The notes beneath the pieces are model-generated. The model searched no databases and had not been told where the DNA came from. It saw only the letters and a program-made list of their open reading frames with translations. Below are positions 4,965 through 5,042 of a DNA stretch of 5,042 bases, in pieces (the first letter of the stretch is position 1; each line of letters starts with the position of its first letter). Both the position numbers and the translations under genes were made by a program. The DNA is from JASEHD01 sp964471945 (lineage in GTDB: Bacteria; Bacteroidota; Ignavibacteria; UBA10030; SZUA-254), in NCBI GenBank assembly GCA_964471945.1, contig CAYYIJ010000121.1, positions 1 through 5,042 of the forward strand, written 5' to 3'.

Positions 4965-5042
4965 TTAAGCCGCCACAAACACCGGTTTACTGTAGTGTTT
5001 GACGAAATTAGGAACAACTTTTTGATCAATTAAGTATATTAT
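4965..5042 (-). CDS. 3' end of an upstream gene, probable further acyltransferase paralog (partial)
   Basis: An open frame enters from the right edge and ends at TAA 4965-4967; 25 codons are visible, ending VKHYSKPVFVAA. The stretch FVKHYSKPVF resembles FIKSKPVF (residues 252-259) near the C-terminus of the next gene's product. The stop lies only 20 bp before that gene, with the same kind of spacing as between the two downstream paralogs. Together these suggest another member of the family at the 5' side of the operon. The evidence is short, and the start and conserved residues lie outside the window. Confidence 0.5.
   Translation of the reverse strand: MIYLIDQKVVPNFVKHYSKPVFVAA

Overview
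The window (about 40 % G+C by eye) looks like an accessory, repeat-rich stretch of a bacterial chromosome. Every supportable gene lies on the minus strand, so transcription runs from high to low coordinates. No marker gene fixes the lineage. The intergenic palindromes (families with CCTGCC/GGCAGG arms, CGTCAT/ATGACG ends and CACTTAG-rich arms) resemble repeats I associate with the Ignavibacteria/Bacteroidota-Chlorobi side and other uncultured lineages. Clear AAAGGAA ribosome binding sites argue against a typical Bacteroidia genome. The lineage is a low-confidence inference.

Layout from the right edge, in transcription order. (1) 4965-5042: the last 25 codons of an open frame, probably another member of the gene family below. 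(2) 4021-4944: a 307-residue acyltransferase-like protein with a C-terminal tail encoded by three palindromes. (3) 3210-3995: a 261-residue paralog. The gaps between these three are only 20 and 25 bp and the ribosome-binding leaders are nearly identical, so they look like one operon. (4) 2775-3142: two palindromic repeat elements. (5) 1479-2684: an AAA+ ATPase of the AAA_14/DUF4143 type with its own promoter and two tandem palindromic operators. (6) 702-1442: a dense block of non-coding repeats. (7) 25-603: a third paralog of the acyltransferases, broken by a frameshift near its 3' end.

The three paralogs keep, in the same register, residues typical of the GNAT-fold acyltransferases that include LuxI-type autoinducer synthases, FeeM-type N-acyl amino acid synthases and the PEP-CTERM/exosortase-associated acyltransferases: R24-Y-R-V-Y, D45-x-D47, R73 and E-x-S/T-R near 137-140. 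They probably transfer a fatty acyl group to an amino-acid-like amine, but neither substrate can be read from the sequence. No LuxR-type receptor, exosortase or acyl carrier protein gene is present.

The ATPase does not obviously work with the acyltransferases. It sits between two near-identical 205-229 bp miniature inverted-repeat elements (702-906 and 2775-3003). The first has its own 7-bp target duplication, so the pair is better read as two independent insertions than as a composite transposon. The most unusual signals are the tandem family of LuxI/FeeM-like genes, the mosaic identity between two of them, palindromes recruited into a reading frame, and a small GC-rich palindrome inserted exactly in the loop of another element's hairpin.
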